43,954 nt of DNA from positions 1 through 43,954 of the IMG/VR virus record IMGVR_UViG_3300036832_000867. One strand, 5' to 3'. Each line of letters starts with the position of its first letter. The first letter of the stretch is position 1. The translations under genes and the position numbers were made by a program. Positions 31,013-39,104 of the stretch are shown here, in pieces. The DNA is from a virus. The notes beneath the pieces are model-generated. The model was not told the origin of the DNA. It worked only from the letters and a program-made list of their open reading frames with translations, and did not search any database.

Positions 31013-34000
31013 ATGCGATGCCTCGCCCTTCTGTTCCTATTTGCTCTCAGTAGTGCCGCGCAAACTCCCACCATCACCCTCAGCGCACCCACTACCAGCG
31101 GAGCGCCCTTCCTGGTCCACGCGGGGACGTATCTGCCGGTCACGGCGATTGTGAACGGGGCGAACAATAAGGGTGTGTTGTTCACCTCTTCCGGGGGCAC
31201 ACTTCTGCACGCCAGTTGCAGCGCCAATGGACCCTGTACGGCTGCCATCTACAGCGCGACCGCAACCGGCTCCACGCCGATTTCGGTCACGGCGACGGCG
31301 GCGGCTAACTCTTCGGTGAGCGCGACTATGTACGTCAAGTTTACCGCGAGTCCAGTGGTGCCGGATGCGGCGCACACACCGCAATTCCTGGTCAACAGCA
31401 CCACGCTTGCCACGCTGCAAGCGCGCGCCACGTCGAGCAATGTCGCGTTTACGTCGATGAAGAATCTGGCGAACAGCTATTACAACAAGTTGATTGCAAC
31501 TCCAGACTTGGGCGGAATTGCATGGGTATTCACCTGTCCAGCGGGCACCGGCGCCCCTACTGCGGGAGCAATTGGATACCCCGACGATCAATCCGTGTAC
31601 TACTTCGCGTGGATGAAACTCATGGGCGACACCTCCCGAGATTGGGGATGCTTTGTGCGCGCCATTCTCATGCACGAGCTTCCAATGATTCAATCTGGCG
31701 CGATAAGATTCTCTCGACCTTACGACCGGAATCATCTGCTCCTCGCGCAAGACACGCCGGAACATCTGCTCTATCTGAAAAACTTTGCGCCCAAGCTGCC
31801 AGAGGGGAAAACTATTCCTTTCTCCGGCAACGTATGGTCTGACGAATCGCAATATTTCGTTGTCGGTATGGGGTGGGCAATTCAGAGCGGGGCCATCACT
31901 GCGACCGCAGACCTCAATGTGATTCGTTCCTTCTATGCCTGGGCTGCGCGCAACACAAACAGCTACGGTTATGGTTCGGTTGTCTCTACTACCGGATTTA
32001 ATACCTCCATGCAATTCACCACCGGAGACCAATGGGAGTTGTCCTCGGGGCAGCGTGGCATGGGTAACAACTACATCATGAGCAAAATTCTGTGGAACTT
32101 TGGAGCGGCCTTTACCTTCCACGATGATGCAACGAATGATCCGCTATTGACCGGCGCAAACAATACGTGCGGCGCGACACGCTATCAAGTGTGTCCAGAC
32201 TTTACGGCTGGATCACTGCACGCCTATTGGACGCTGACGGACGGTTCGTATCTGCTCAAGGAATGGGCGCACCTGGAAGACCCTGCCATTACCTACCCCA
32301 CTCTCAATGCTTTCTATCCCTCGGGTGGATTCGGGAGTCCCATCAAATTGCATTGGGCCTTCGGTGGCGTTGACACCTATGAGGCTTTCGGCGACGGCTG
32401 GGGCGGCGAAGCGGCAGAGGGTAGCTGGTATTCCTATTCGTTCTATCGTCTGCGGCTCGCGCTCAACATTCTCCACGATGCGGGCTATGACGATCCCTTG
32501 CTATACGGTCCGCAAGCGGCTCTCGGCGATGGAACCTTTTGGGATTTGAAGCCTATCGCGGACCGGCTTTTTATGACCGGCACCTACACCCAGAGCACAC
32601 CGACGGCGGCGGCTTACGGTTTCCTTTCGACCGGCGATACCAATACAAGCGTCACGCAAAGAACACCCTATGACTTCGTGACCGAGACCGAAACGCTCAC
32701 CGCAGATTTGCACGACACCGGGCGCACGGACCGCAACAATGCAAACCTGTGGATGACCATGGACACCGCGTTTGGCGGCAAGCTGGGGACGCTCAACGGG
32801 TGTACGGCTTACTGCGGATTCAATCAGGAATTAAATAACTTCTATGGAAGCAACAGTGCGCTTGATATTTTCTTGACGCAGAGTGTCAACGATCCCACCA
32901 CCATCACCACCTCTGATCCTGCGCCGAACTATCCGAAAGACTGGTGGAATCCTTCCAACAATCAGCACCAGGAAGTGCGTTCCGGCTTCGCCAACAGCGA
33001 CACCATTTTCAGCGTCTACGGCTCGAATACTCTCATCAACCATGAAGCTCAGACGCAGGGCCGCTTTGACATCTATTTCAACGGCGGCATCGTCACGCGC
33101 GGCAGTTTTGTTTTCACGGATTATTTGTACGGTTTCTATTCGACCGGGCGGCAAAACATGGTGCAGATTTACGATGCACCGGGCGTTGGCGCGGGCAGTC
33201 TTAGCACCTGCGTCGCACACTATACCGGCTATTACGGTGGACAACTTCTACAGGCTTACCAGCGCGGCATGACTCAAGCGGTGCACTCCGAGATGCCTAC
33301 TTACGCGGCATTCGGAATCGATGCAAGCGTGGGTCAGAACGGATGTTTCAGGAGTACAAGTTATCAATTCAGCGACACCACGCAAGCCTATCGCGATGTG
33401 ATTTATTTGCGCGGCTCGAATCAAGCGGCATGGTACGACCGTGACACCACCAACACCGGTGGGAACAAGGTTCTTTTTCTCAACACCAGCGCCAAGGGTA
33501 CAGCTTCGAGCAACACTGTCACATGGACCACATCGGGCGGCGGGAACAAAGTTAAATACACTTCGCTGCTGCCTACCGGGGCCACGGTTGCGACTGAGAC
33601 ATTGGTAGACCATCCAACCGTCCACGGTCCGTATTCCTCCCTACAGGTTGGAACTACAGAGCAATTGACGTGCACCGCAACCTTGATGGACGGCACGACT
33701 GCCGATGTGACCGCCACTGCCGCTTGGATGAGCGATACGCCGAGTGTACAGACGGTCTCCTCTACCGGGCTGGTGACGGCGCACGCCTTGGGTGCGGGAA
33801 CCGTCTATTGCGGACTGCCGCCTGTGAGCAACATGGTTGCTGTATGGGACCCTGTGCAACCGCCTCCCTACTATTCCGGGGCATACATATCGGTCGTTAG
33901 CGGAGCCTCCAGCACGGCGGTGACAGGCAGCACCATCCAGAATCAAAAAGCCGATTGGGAGACGGTTGGCAACCTCAGCGTGAAGCCTTCCGGTTCGCCT

Positions 34001-34651
34001 ACGGATGTCCGCTTTCTCTCCACGCTCGCGTGGACAAACTCCAGCGGCACACCGGCGAGCGCAACCCTCGTGCAATCGACGGCGGGCGATGCCTTCGACT
34101 GTGGACACATCAGCAATTCGCTGGCGTGTTTCAAACACAACTTGGGCAGCGTTACCGGCACCACGATCCCGCTGAATGGTGCCACGGCTGTGTACATTGA
34201 CAACCTCGCGGCCAACACCAGCTATCCCATCGCGGCAACCGGCGCACCCACCAGCGGTGTCAGCGATAACGCCGGGGTCCTGACCTTCGCGGCGGCTGGC
34301 AGCGGCAGCGCTGTGATTGGGACCGGCACCGCTGCCAGCAGTCACGTGCATCTCTCGTGGACGGCTTCCACTACGGCGGGGGTGGATTATCAGGTATACC
34401 GCACGGCGGCGACCGGGACCTGTCCCACGAGTATCACATCGTATGGGACGGCCATCGCGACGGCCATCACCACTACCAGCTATGACGACACCTCAACGCT
34501 GGATACGGGCGGGCACTGTTACGTCGTGCTGTCAGAGCTCGACGGCGTACTCTCTGATCCTTCGAACGCGGCGAGTGTGACCATCGCGGTTGTGAAGCCT
34601 GCGCCTCCATCGGGCCTTACCGTGACTCCCCCGGCGCGGCAGAAACACTAG
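31013..34651 (+). CDS. Secreted heparinase II/III-like polysaccharide lyase (1212 aa)
   Basis: Start at 31013 (MRCLALLFLF) gives a clean signal peptide ending SSAAQ; the upstream in-frame start at 30911 does not. Domains: an Ig-like region (about 18-120); a lyase-like start TPQFLVNSTTLATLQARA (about 122-140), which resembles the N-terminus of alginate/heparin lyases; a long (alpha/alpha)-toroid-like helical region to about 640; then a beta-sandwich start with NHEAQTQGRFDIYFNGG, and later RQNMVQIYDA, like the heparinase II/III C-terminal sheet; a Big2-type Ig domain (about 876-942) and an FN3 domain (about 1103-1196). It should cut an acidic polysaccharide outside the cell. The usual catalytic His/Tyr are not assigned. 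It is the only plus-strand gene in the late block. Confidence 0.6.
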   Translation: MRCLALLFLFALSSAAQTPTITLSAPTTSGAPFLVHAGTYLPVTAIVNGANNKGVLFTSSGGTLLHASCSANGPCTAAIYSATATGSTPISVTATAAANSSVSATMYVKFTASPVVPDAAHTPQFLVNSTTLATLQARATSSNVAFTSMKNLANSYYNKLIATPDLGGIAWVFTCPAGTGAPTAGAIGYPDDQSVYYFAWMKLMGDTSRDWGCFVRAILMHELPMIQSGAIRFSRPYDRNHLLLAQDTPEHLLYLKNFAPKLPEGKTIPFSGNVWSDESQYFVVGMGWAIQSGAITATADLNVIRSFYAWAARNTNSYGYGSVVSTTGFNTSMQFTTGDQWELSSGQRGMGNNYIMSKILWNFGAAFTFHDDATNDPLLTGANNTCGATRYQVCPDFTAGSLHAYWTLTDGSYLLKEWAHLEDPAITYPTLNAFYPSGGFGSPIKLHWAFGGVDTYEAFGDGWGGEAAEGSWYSYSFYRLRLALNILHDAGYDDPLLYGPQAALGDGTFWDLKPIADRLFMTGTYTQSTPTAAAYGFLSTGDTNTSVTQRTPYDFVTETETLTADLHDTGRTDRNNANLWMTMDTAFGGKLGTLNGCTAYCGFNQELNNFYGSNSALDIFLTQSVNDPTTITTSDPAPNYPKDWWNPSNNQHQEVRSGFANSDTIFSVYGSNTLINHEAQTQGRFDIYFNGGIVTRGSFVFTDYLYGFYSTGRQNMVQIYDAPGVGAGSLSTCVAHYTGYYGGQLLQAYQRGMTQAVHSEMPTYAAFGIDASVGQNGCFRSTSYQFSDTTQAYRDVIYLRGSNQAAWYDRDTTNTGGNKVLFLNTSAKGTASSNTVTWTTSGGGNKVKYTSLLPTGATVATETLVDHPTVHGPYSSLQVGTTEQLTCTATLMDGTTADVTATAAWMSDTPSVQTVSSTGLVTAHALGAGTVYCGLPPVSNMVAVWDPVQPPPYYSGAYISVVSGASSTAVTGSTIQNQKADWETVGNLSVKPSGSPTDVRFLSTLAWTNSSGTPASATLVQSTAGDAFDCGHISNSLACFKHNLGSVTGTTIPLNGATAVYIDNLAANTSYPIAATGAPTSGVSDNAGVLTFAAAGSGSAVIGTGTAASSHVHLSWTASTTAGVDYQVYRTAATGTCPTSITSYGTAIATAITTTSYDDTSTLDTGGHCYVVLSELDGVLSDPSNAASVTIAVVKPAPPSGLTVTPPARQKH

Positions 34652-34938
34652 CGTTTGCGCCTCCCGCAACCGCACCCTATGCGCTTGCCAACAAACTCGT
34701 CCATCTTAGCGTCATGGCATTTGAAGCGCGCGCATATCGGATGCCCCTGCACCCGGTACGCCTTGAAAATCGAGATGGAGAAGCCGGGGCCGTCGCAATC
34801 CAATCCGCAGTTGCAGCACACATCTCCTGGCTCGATCGGCTTTAGGCGGCTGTACCGGTGCTGCATCGTTTTCAGCGAGTCGTCGGCGTAGAAGATTCCG
34901 CGCGGTGCGGGTAGCGGCTCTGTGACGATTTCAGCCAT
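34648..34938 (-). CDS. Cys-rich zinc-binding protein (96 aa)
   Basis: Start at 34938 (MAEIVTEPLP), TGATG-coupled to the terminase stop. The protein contains CCNCGLDCDGPGF, then ICARFKCHD and IGCGCGRRKR: many cysteines, probably one or two zinc sites. It ends with a basic tail. Its TAG stop and the lyase TAG stop share the palindrome CTAG (34648-34651), so the two converge with a 4-bp overlap and no terminator is visible. Function unknown. Confidence 0.65.
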   Translation of the reverse strand: MAEIVTEPLPAPRGIFYADDSLKTMQHRYSRLKPIEPGDVCCNCGLDCDGPGFSISIFKAYRVQGHPICARFKCHDAKMDEFVGKRIGCGCGRRKR

Positions 34939-36695
34939 CACTCCAACCCTGGAATCCAAACCTCCAAACCTTGCGCGGTCATGGTCTGGTCTTCGATCGC
35001 CGGTTCTTCAGCCGCCTCGTCCTCCGGCTCCGGCTCCGGGGGGGCGTAGGGGCCGCGCCCGTACAGCATGTTGAAATGGTCGCGCTCCTTCATGGCTTCC
35101 CATGCCAGTTCCTCATCTTCGAGACCTTCGGCGGCGATGCTTTGCGGAAGATGATCGGCCACGCGCGCGATAACATCGGGGAGTGCGTTGTCCGGCTGCA
35201 TACCGTACTGTGTCATCTCCCGCATCATGGTCTTTAGCTGCTTCATGCCCGCGAAGAAAAACAGCCGTGAGCCGCTGAGTACGGCTTCGATGTTGCGGAT
35301 GCGCAAATCGCGCTCGCCGGTATCTTCCTCGTGCTCATAGTCGCCGCTCATCCATTGCAGATTCATCGTCCATCCGGTGGTGAGCGCATAGTTGTTGATT
35401 GCCGGGGTCATCAGGCGCGCGCCGGGGCTGTCTTCGATGCTGACCCGGTGCAGGTGGTGTTTGCGCGCGGTGGTGACGACCAGCTTCGCGAGCACGCTAG
35501 GTTTGTAATGGCCTTCGGCGGCATCCACGATGTAACAGCGGTTGCGGTAAAGCTGGCCTACGGCATAGGCGGCGGTGTGCCAACTGCGTTTCGTGCAGGG
35601 GAATCGCCAGTGAATTATCGTCTCGCCTTCAAGTGGGAGCGTGGCTTCCTCCACCATCGCACCCAAAACCTGCTCTTGAGAAAACACCACTTCGTTCGCA
35701 CCATATTCGTCAAGGAGATACTGCGTCGCGAAACTCTCAAAGCCACTCTCGTACTCCGTTTTTAAAAAGTCGTAATTGAGGATCGTGGGAAACAGTAGCT
35801 CTATCTCGTCTTCTTCAGGGAAGCCGTTCTGGTCTATGCGCTCGCCATTCTTCAAGCGCATGGCCGGTTTGATGAGTCGGCGGATGGTGCCGGGGCGCGA
35901 GGTTAGAATTTCATCGGTGGGGAGGTCTCCTGATCCGTACACCGTTCCAATGCGTATTTCGCTGCCAACGGGCAACAGAACTTTTTTCGCCAGTTTATAT
36001 TTTTTGACGATACCGGCGCGGCTCTCGAAGTTGCGCGAGTTGCGGTTGTTGTGGATGTCATCCGCGATGAGAATGTTGGGGTGGTATCCGCTGGTGCCGG
36101 ATTCGATCGACTCTCCCCAGATGGCCGGTTCCAAGATGGCCGGTTCGCTCTGCCGTAGCGCGGTGGTGAATCCGCCCGCGCCGTCCGGTCTCTTATCAAC
36201 TAGGAGTTCCGGCCAAAGCGCTTGAAACAACGTCATCGGCGCGCTGCGCGGACGATAGAAGAAACTTCCAATCTGGTTGACGCAATCAATCGCGAGGTCG
36301 GAGCGCCCGCACATCACCATGATAGAGACCACCATCGGCCAACAGATGAGGAGTTGCACGCAGTTGGCGATGTTGATCGTGGTTTTGTAGACGCCGCGCG
36401 GAAGCAGCAGGGAACCGATGCGCTTGTACACCCGGTTGCTCTCTTCAATCCATTCGTCCAGCGTATCGTTGGGATTTTTGGGCGGGAAAAAATTCAAGGC
36501 TTCATGGTGTACGTGCTCATCTATGAGCGTGTATCCCAGCACCCAACACAGCGCCAGTAGATTGTGCTGGGTGACGCGACGGCCATCCTCGCGAATCTCT
36601 TCGTCCTCCAGCACGGCGCGCGTGAGTTCGGCGCGGTGCTGGCGGTTGTCTCCCTTCTCACAGCGAAGGTCGCGGAGTTTGCGCCAATTGAACAT
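34938..36695 (-). CDS. terL: Terminase large subunit (585 aa)
   Basis: The ATPase domain has a deviant Walker A LPRGVYKTT (about 98-106), like the PRGHxKST loops of many phage terminases, and Walker B NILIADD (207-213). The RNase H-like nuclease domain starts near RCYIVDAAEG; later acidic sites are SIEDSPG and NALPDVIARVAD. The C-terminus is acidic (EPEPEDEAAEEPAIED). Together with portal contacts it would pump DNA into capsids. No small terminase is recognised; the small genes just upstream are candidates. The lyase gene separates terminase from portal. Confidence 0.88.
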   Translation of the reverse strand: MFNWRKLRDLRCEKGDNRQHRAELTRAVLEDEEIREDGRRVTQHNLLALCWVLGYTLIDEHVHHEALNFFPPKNPNDTLDEWIEESNRVYKRIGSLLLPRGVYKTTINIANCVQLLICWPMVVSIMVMCGRSDLAIDCVNQIGSFFYRPRSAPMTLFQALWPELLVDKRPDGAGGFTTALRQSEPAILEPAIWGESIESGTSGYHPNILIADDIHNNRNSRNFESRAGIVKKYKLAKKVLLPVGSEIRIGTVYGSGDLPTDEILTSRPGTIRRLIKPAMRLKNGERIDQNGFPEEDEIELLFPTILNYDFLKTEYESGFESFATQYLLDEYGANEVVFSQEQVLGAMVEEATLPLEGETIIHWRFPCTKRSWHTAAYAVGQLYRNRCYIVDAAEGHYKPSVLAKLVVTTARKHHLHRVSIEDSPGARLMTPAINNYALTTGWTMNLQWMSGDYEHEEDTGERDLRIRNIEAVLSGSRLFFFAGMKQLKTMMREMTQYGMQPDNALPDVIARVADHLPQSIAAEGLEDEELAWEAMKERDHFNMLYGRGPYAPPEPEPEDEAAEEPAIEDQTMTAQGLEVWIPGLE

Positions 36696-36698
36696 CGT

Positions 36699-36923
36699 TC
36701 ATTGCCTGGGTACGAATTTGAAGGGAAACGGTTTCGACGGGTCGAAATGATGCGCATCGTAGGGCATGTATTCCGGGTCGTGTGCCATGAGTTTATTTAT
36801 CAAGATGACGCATTCTGGTCCGACGTCGTTCCCAAAGTGTTCCAGCATAAAGCCGGTTGCGGCTCCCATCATCAGACACAACAGGTCGCGCTCTCTGTCG
36901 GTCAATTGGGCTTCTATCTTCAC
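36699..36923 (-). CDS. Hypothetical protein (74 aa) before terminase
   Basis: GTG start coupled to the preceding stop (GTGA). Helical and Met/Leu-rich (ERDLLCLMMGAATGFMLEHFG), ending with aromatic residues (PFPFKFVPRQ). It lies 3 bp upstream of terL, the position of a small terminase, but 74 aa is short and no HTH is seen. Left unassigned. Confidence 0.6.
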   Translation of the reverse strand: MKIEAQLTDRERDLLCLMMGAATGFMLEHFGNDVGPECVILINKLMAHDPEYMPYDAHHFDPSKPFPFKFVPRQ

Positions 36924-37198
36924 TGCTCGTCGTCCTCGTCTGGTTCGTCGCCCATGTGTTGCTCCATGTGAGCAAGCATTGCGGCTTTGTCCATGAGTGG
37001 ATATTCGGCGTCGGCGCGCTGGCCGTCCATGGGCATGTTGCCGTTTTTGTCTCTGAGGTCATGCTTGGCGATATAGCCTTTGCGGTCGCTCGCGCGGCGC
37101 ACATGAACCTCATGGGTGCGTAGCTGTTTGCCCTTGCCCCCTAGGATTTTGTTCGCTTTCATGGATGCGCCTTCCGATGGTGGTTGAGTCTGTGCCAT
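36920..37198 (-). CDS. Conserved small phage protein (92 aa)
   Basis: Strong SD (GAGGAGGAA) before ATG 37198. THEVHVRRASDRKGYIAKHD, then MDKAAMLAHMEQHM and an acidic end (DEPDEDDEQ) match a small phage family I recognise by its HVRRA and HLEQHM motifs, without known function. A second possible start is ATG 37162. Its first 89 bp overlap the end of the next upstream gene in another frame. Confidence 0.65.
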   Translation of the reverse strand: MAQTQPPSEGASMKANKILGGKGKQLRTHEVHVRRASDRKGYIAKHDLRDKNGNMPMDGQRADAEYPLMDKAAMLAHMEQHMGDEPDEDDEQ

Positions 37199-37382
37199 GT
37201 GGTTCCTCCTCGCTTAATCGAACAAAGACGTGTACCACGCCGTTTTCGCGCACGAATCGCAACCAGCGGCGGGGGTCGGGTTGGATCACGGCGCGGAGAA
37301 GATGCGGCAACACACCGTAATCCACGGTGACGCCGTCGATAATCATCTCTTCCTCGCCAAGCTCGATGTTGATTTTGTCCAC
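37110..37382 (-). CDS. Hypothetical protein (90 aa) with long 3' overlap
   Basis: GTG start with GGAG upstream. The first about 58 residues (MDKINIELGEEEMIIDGV onward, FVRENGVVHVFVRLSEEE) look like a compact beta-rich protein. The last 30 residues are read through the SD and start of the next gene. The 89-bp overlap is unusual for this genome, so the 3' end might be a frameshifted extension. No domain recognised. Confidence 0.5.
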   Translation of the reverse strand: MDKINIELGEEEMIIDGVTVDYGVLPHLLRAVIQPDPRRWLRFVRENGVVHVFVRLSEEEPHGTDSTTIGRRIHESEQNPRGQGQTATHP

Positions 37383-37384
37383 GG

Positions 37385-37600
37385 CTATTGCTCCGTTTCA
37401 CCGCGATTGCGGCTCTTGGATTTCTTCTTCTTCGCCTTCTTCTTTTTGCGCGAGACTCCGGCCTCGCTCATGGCGATGGCGACGGCCTGTTTGTCGGCTT
37501 TCTTTTTGCCGAACTTCGCGCGGGTGCGCTTGTAGGTCTTTCCCTTGTGGACCTCGCGGATGTTCCGGCCTACGTTCTTCGCGCCTTTGAGTCCTGGCAT
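37385..37600 (-). CDS. Very basic DUF6496-like protein (71 aa)
   Basis: Start at 37600 (MPGLKGAKNVG) with GAGGTG upstream. KGKTYKRTRAKFGKKKADKQAVAIAMSEAGVSR followed by a Lys-rich tail (KKKKAKKKKSKSR) fits the small basic DUF6496-type phage and bacterial proteins (here the RKxAxAIAxSEA segment is the clearest mark). Likely DNA-binding by charge. It ends 2 bp before the next GTG. Confidence 0.65.
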   Translation of the reverse strand: MPGLKGAKNVGRNIREVHKGKTYKRTRAKFGKKKADKQAVAIAMSEAGVSRKKKKAKKKKSKSRNRGETEQ

Positions 37601-37626
37601 ACGCGCACCTCGCGTTAAACGTGGAA

Positions 37627-37648
37627 GGGAACCGCCGAGGCGGTTCCC
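37627..37648. terminator. Perfect hairpin between small genes
   Basis: GGGAACCGCC (37627-37636), two bases, then GGCGGTTCCC (37639-37648): a perfect 10-bp stem. The plus side is followed by CACATCTTTT, the minus side by TTCCACGTTT. It could terminate or attenuate the RusA unit before 37600; efficiency uncertain. Confidence 0.5.
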
Positions 37649-37664
37649 CACATCTTTTGTATCA

Positions 37665-37859
37665 CTACTTGCGCCGGATCGCCATGCGGTTGATTATGCA
37701 TCGGTGGCCGTCCTCGAACTCCAGTGTAACGAGTAGCGTTCCTGGCTTGATGACTTTGCATTGCTGGCCTTTGCGCCCGTCGCGGTCCCATGCGAGGACA
37801 TACGGGTAGGCGGCAACCTGCGGGGTCTCGGTCGAAGATTGCGCGCCCAAACGCATCAT
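37665..37859 (-). CDS. Small conserved phage protein, KOW/SH3-like (64 aa)
   Basis: ATGA-coupled to the preceding gene. RKGQQCKVIKPGTLLVTLEFEDGHRCIINRMAIRR is a familiar small-phage-protein pattern (RKGQ-x-C-x-V, EFEDG, RxAxRR) found beside RusA and other early genes in many phages; its fold is probably a small beta barrel. Function unknown. Confidence 0.65.
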   Translation of the reverse strand: MMRLGAQSSTETPQVAAYPYVLAWDRDGRKGQQCKVIKPGTLLVTLEFEDGHRCIINRMAIRRK

Positions 37860-38197
37860 ACATCCCCGCCGAATGCTTCAATCCGTTCGATGGCGCGCGC
37901 AAGTTTTTCGGCGAGCCGCTGATTTTCGCGGAGCAACTTGGCGCTGGATTGTTCCTCGCCGATGCCCGCCTTCTCCCAGCGTCGCCATGCCTGATAACGC
38001 GCGCGCTCCTCGGGTGTCGCCGGTCGGCGGCAATAGCGGCATTCGGTCTGATCTTGATGCGAGCGGGCGAAGTCTTTGCGCGCGCGGCTGCACTCTTTTG
38101 AGCAAGTGATAGCGGACCACTGCCGGGTTTCGGGTACGGGCTTTTGGCACACCACGCAAAACATGGTTGTGCCGGTAAATTTGTCAGTTCGTGCCAT
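37856..38197 (-). CDS. Conserved phage zinc-ribbon protein (113 aa)
   Basis: FCVVCQKPVPETRQWSAITC followed by C-x-x-ARK, then TECRYCRRPATPEERARYQAW. Two CxxC pairs and further Cys form one or two zinc ribbons; the C-terminus is a coiled coil (ENQRLAEKLARAIERI). This is a phage family I recognise, found next to RusA, without known role. It overlaps the RusA end by 14 bp. Confidence 0.7.
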   Translation of the reverse strand: MARTDKFTGTTMFCVVCQKPVPETRQWSAITCSKECSRARKDFARSHQDQTECRYCRRPATPEERARYQAWRRWEKAGIGEEQSSAKLLRENQRLAEKLARAIERIEAFGGDV

Positions 38198-38621
38198 TCG
38201 GTTGTTTCTCCAGTCGCGTTACGTGATAGACGGTGCGCGGGTTGCCGCGCTCCTCTTTGTGAACGGTGACAATGCAGGTCTCTACGGCGGCATCGGAATG
38301 AATCACTCCCGCATGGCAGAGTGAGTCAATTCCTGTCTTGTTGAAGTTGTCGGCGTCGCCGCGCTGATTTTTGCCGAGATAGACGTGCATCTCGACCCGG
38401 TACACCGTGCGCTCGCGCTGATAGCTGCCGCGCGGTGCCACGGTCTCGCCGTGAGCAAAAATGCACACTGCGTCGTAATAGGCTCTGGTGGCTTTGGTGA
38501 CTTTGAAGCCGAGATGCCGCGCCCCATCCTTGCCGATGTAGACGCAGGGTTCCTTGTAGTGATTGACCGTGGGTGGAATCAGGTAGGGCACCGTGAACGA
38601 AATGGCTAATAGCTCTTGCAT
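38184..38621 (-). CDS. rusA: RusA-family Holliday junction resolvase (145 aa)
   Basis: GDADNFNKTGIDSL (about 88-101) and IHSDAAV (about 107-113) hold the conserved aspartates (D89, D91, D110) of the RusA active site, and the beta-strand TVYRVEMHVYL fits the fold. RusA cuts branched DNA at replication or packaging. Length (about 120-150 aa) is normal. No SD is visible: a -10 (TATACT) ends 6 nt before the ATG, so the mRNA is probably leaderless. First gene of the terminase operon. Confidence 0.85.
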   Translation of the reverse strand: MQELLAISFTVPYLIPPTVNHYKEPCVYIGKDGARHLGFKVTKATRAYYDAVCIFAHGETVAPRGSYQRERTVYRVEMHVYLGKNQRGDADNFNKTGIDSLCHAGVIHSDAAVETCIVTVHKEERGNPRTVYHVTRLEKQPNGTN

Positions 38622-38653
38622 GGTCGAAGTATATAGCCGTACTATGGCGCTAT
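38616..38653 (+). promoter_or_regulatory. Divergent leaderless promoters with ATAGC palindrome
   Basis: Plus strand: TTGCAT (38616-38621), 18 bp, TACTAT (38640-38645), then six bases to ATG 38652. Minus strand: TATACT (38628-38633), then six bases to ATG 38621. Neither gene has an SD, so both transcripts should start at or next to the ATG. ATAGC (38633-38637) and GCTAT (38649-38653) are inverted arms with the same 21-bp span as the early operator at 2890-2910. Confidence 0.6.
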
Positions 38654-38927
38654 GGCGAAAAAAATTACACCGCGCAAAGGTTCTAAACCTCGACCGGATA
38701 TGGTCTCGAAAAAGCGCTCTGGCTACGTCTCGCAGAGTGTTCGGGTCACGGTCGCGGAAGCGAAGTTGATTCGCAAAGCCGCCAGTGCCAAAGACGAATC
38801 AACAAACTACTGGATGACGAAAATTTTGCTCGCTGCCGCCAAGAAGCAACTGGCGGCGAAAGATAAACCCACCACAACCCGGAAAGTGAGTGAAGACCTT
38901 GGCGAAGCCAACAATCCAACCCTCTAA
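38652..38927 (+). CDS. RHH/Arc-like small regulator (91 aa)
   Basis: Basic N-terminal tail (AKKITPRKGSKPRPD), then an RHH-like core: strand GYVSQSVRVTV, helix AEAKLIRKAASAKD and helix STNYWMTKILLAAAKK. It resembles DUF1778/MobC-like and other RHH regulators. It begins a rightward unit and probably binds its own divergent promoter region; this is inference. The mRNA looks leaderless. Confidence 0.65.
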   Translation: MAKKITPRKGSKPRPDMVSKKRSGYVSQSVRVTVAEAKLIRKAASAKDESTNYWMTKILLAAAKKQLAAKDKPTTTRKVSEDLGEANNPTL

Positions 38928-39102
38928 ACCATCCGCAACCAAACCCTCCACGAATGGCAACCCCAAGAGCACCGATGCCCGCTCCGAACTTTTCTGGATT
39001 CTCGGACGCATGGAAGGGCAGGGCGTTGAAGGTGCCGTGCGCGCTGCCGATTTGGTCATCGACCTCACCACAACTGAACCCATGGACTCGGTAGGAGAGT
39101 AA
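38890..39102 (+). CDS. Hypothetical protein (70 aa), GTG start
   Basis: GTG at 38890 with GGAAAG upstream; it overlaps the RHH gene by 38 bp, and a TTG at 38899 is another possible start. The first third is Lys/Pro/Thr-rich and disordered; the rest (SELFWILGRMEGQGVEGAVRAADLV) is helical. Not recognised. It ends 2 bp before the next gene. Confidence 0.55.
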   Translation: MKTLAKPTIQPSKPSATKPSTNGNPKSTDARSELFWILGRMEGQGVEGAVRAADLVIDLTTTEPMDSVGE

Positions 39103-39104
39103 AC

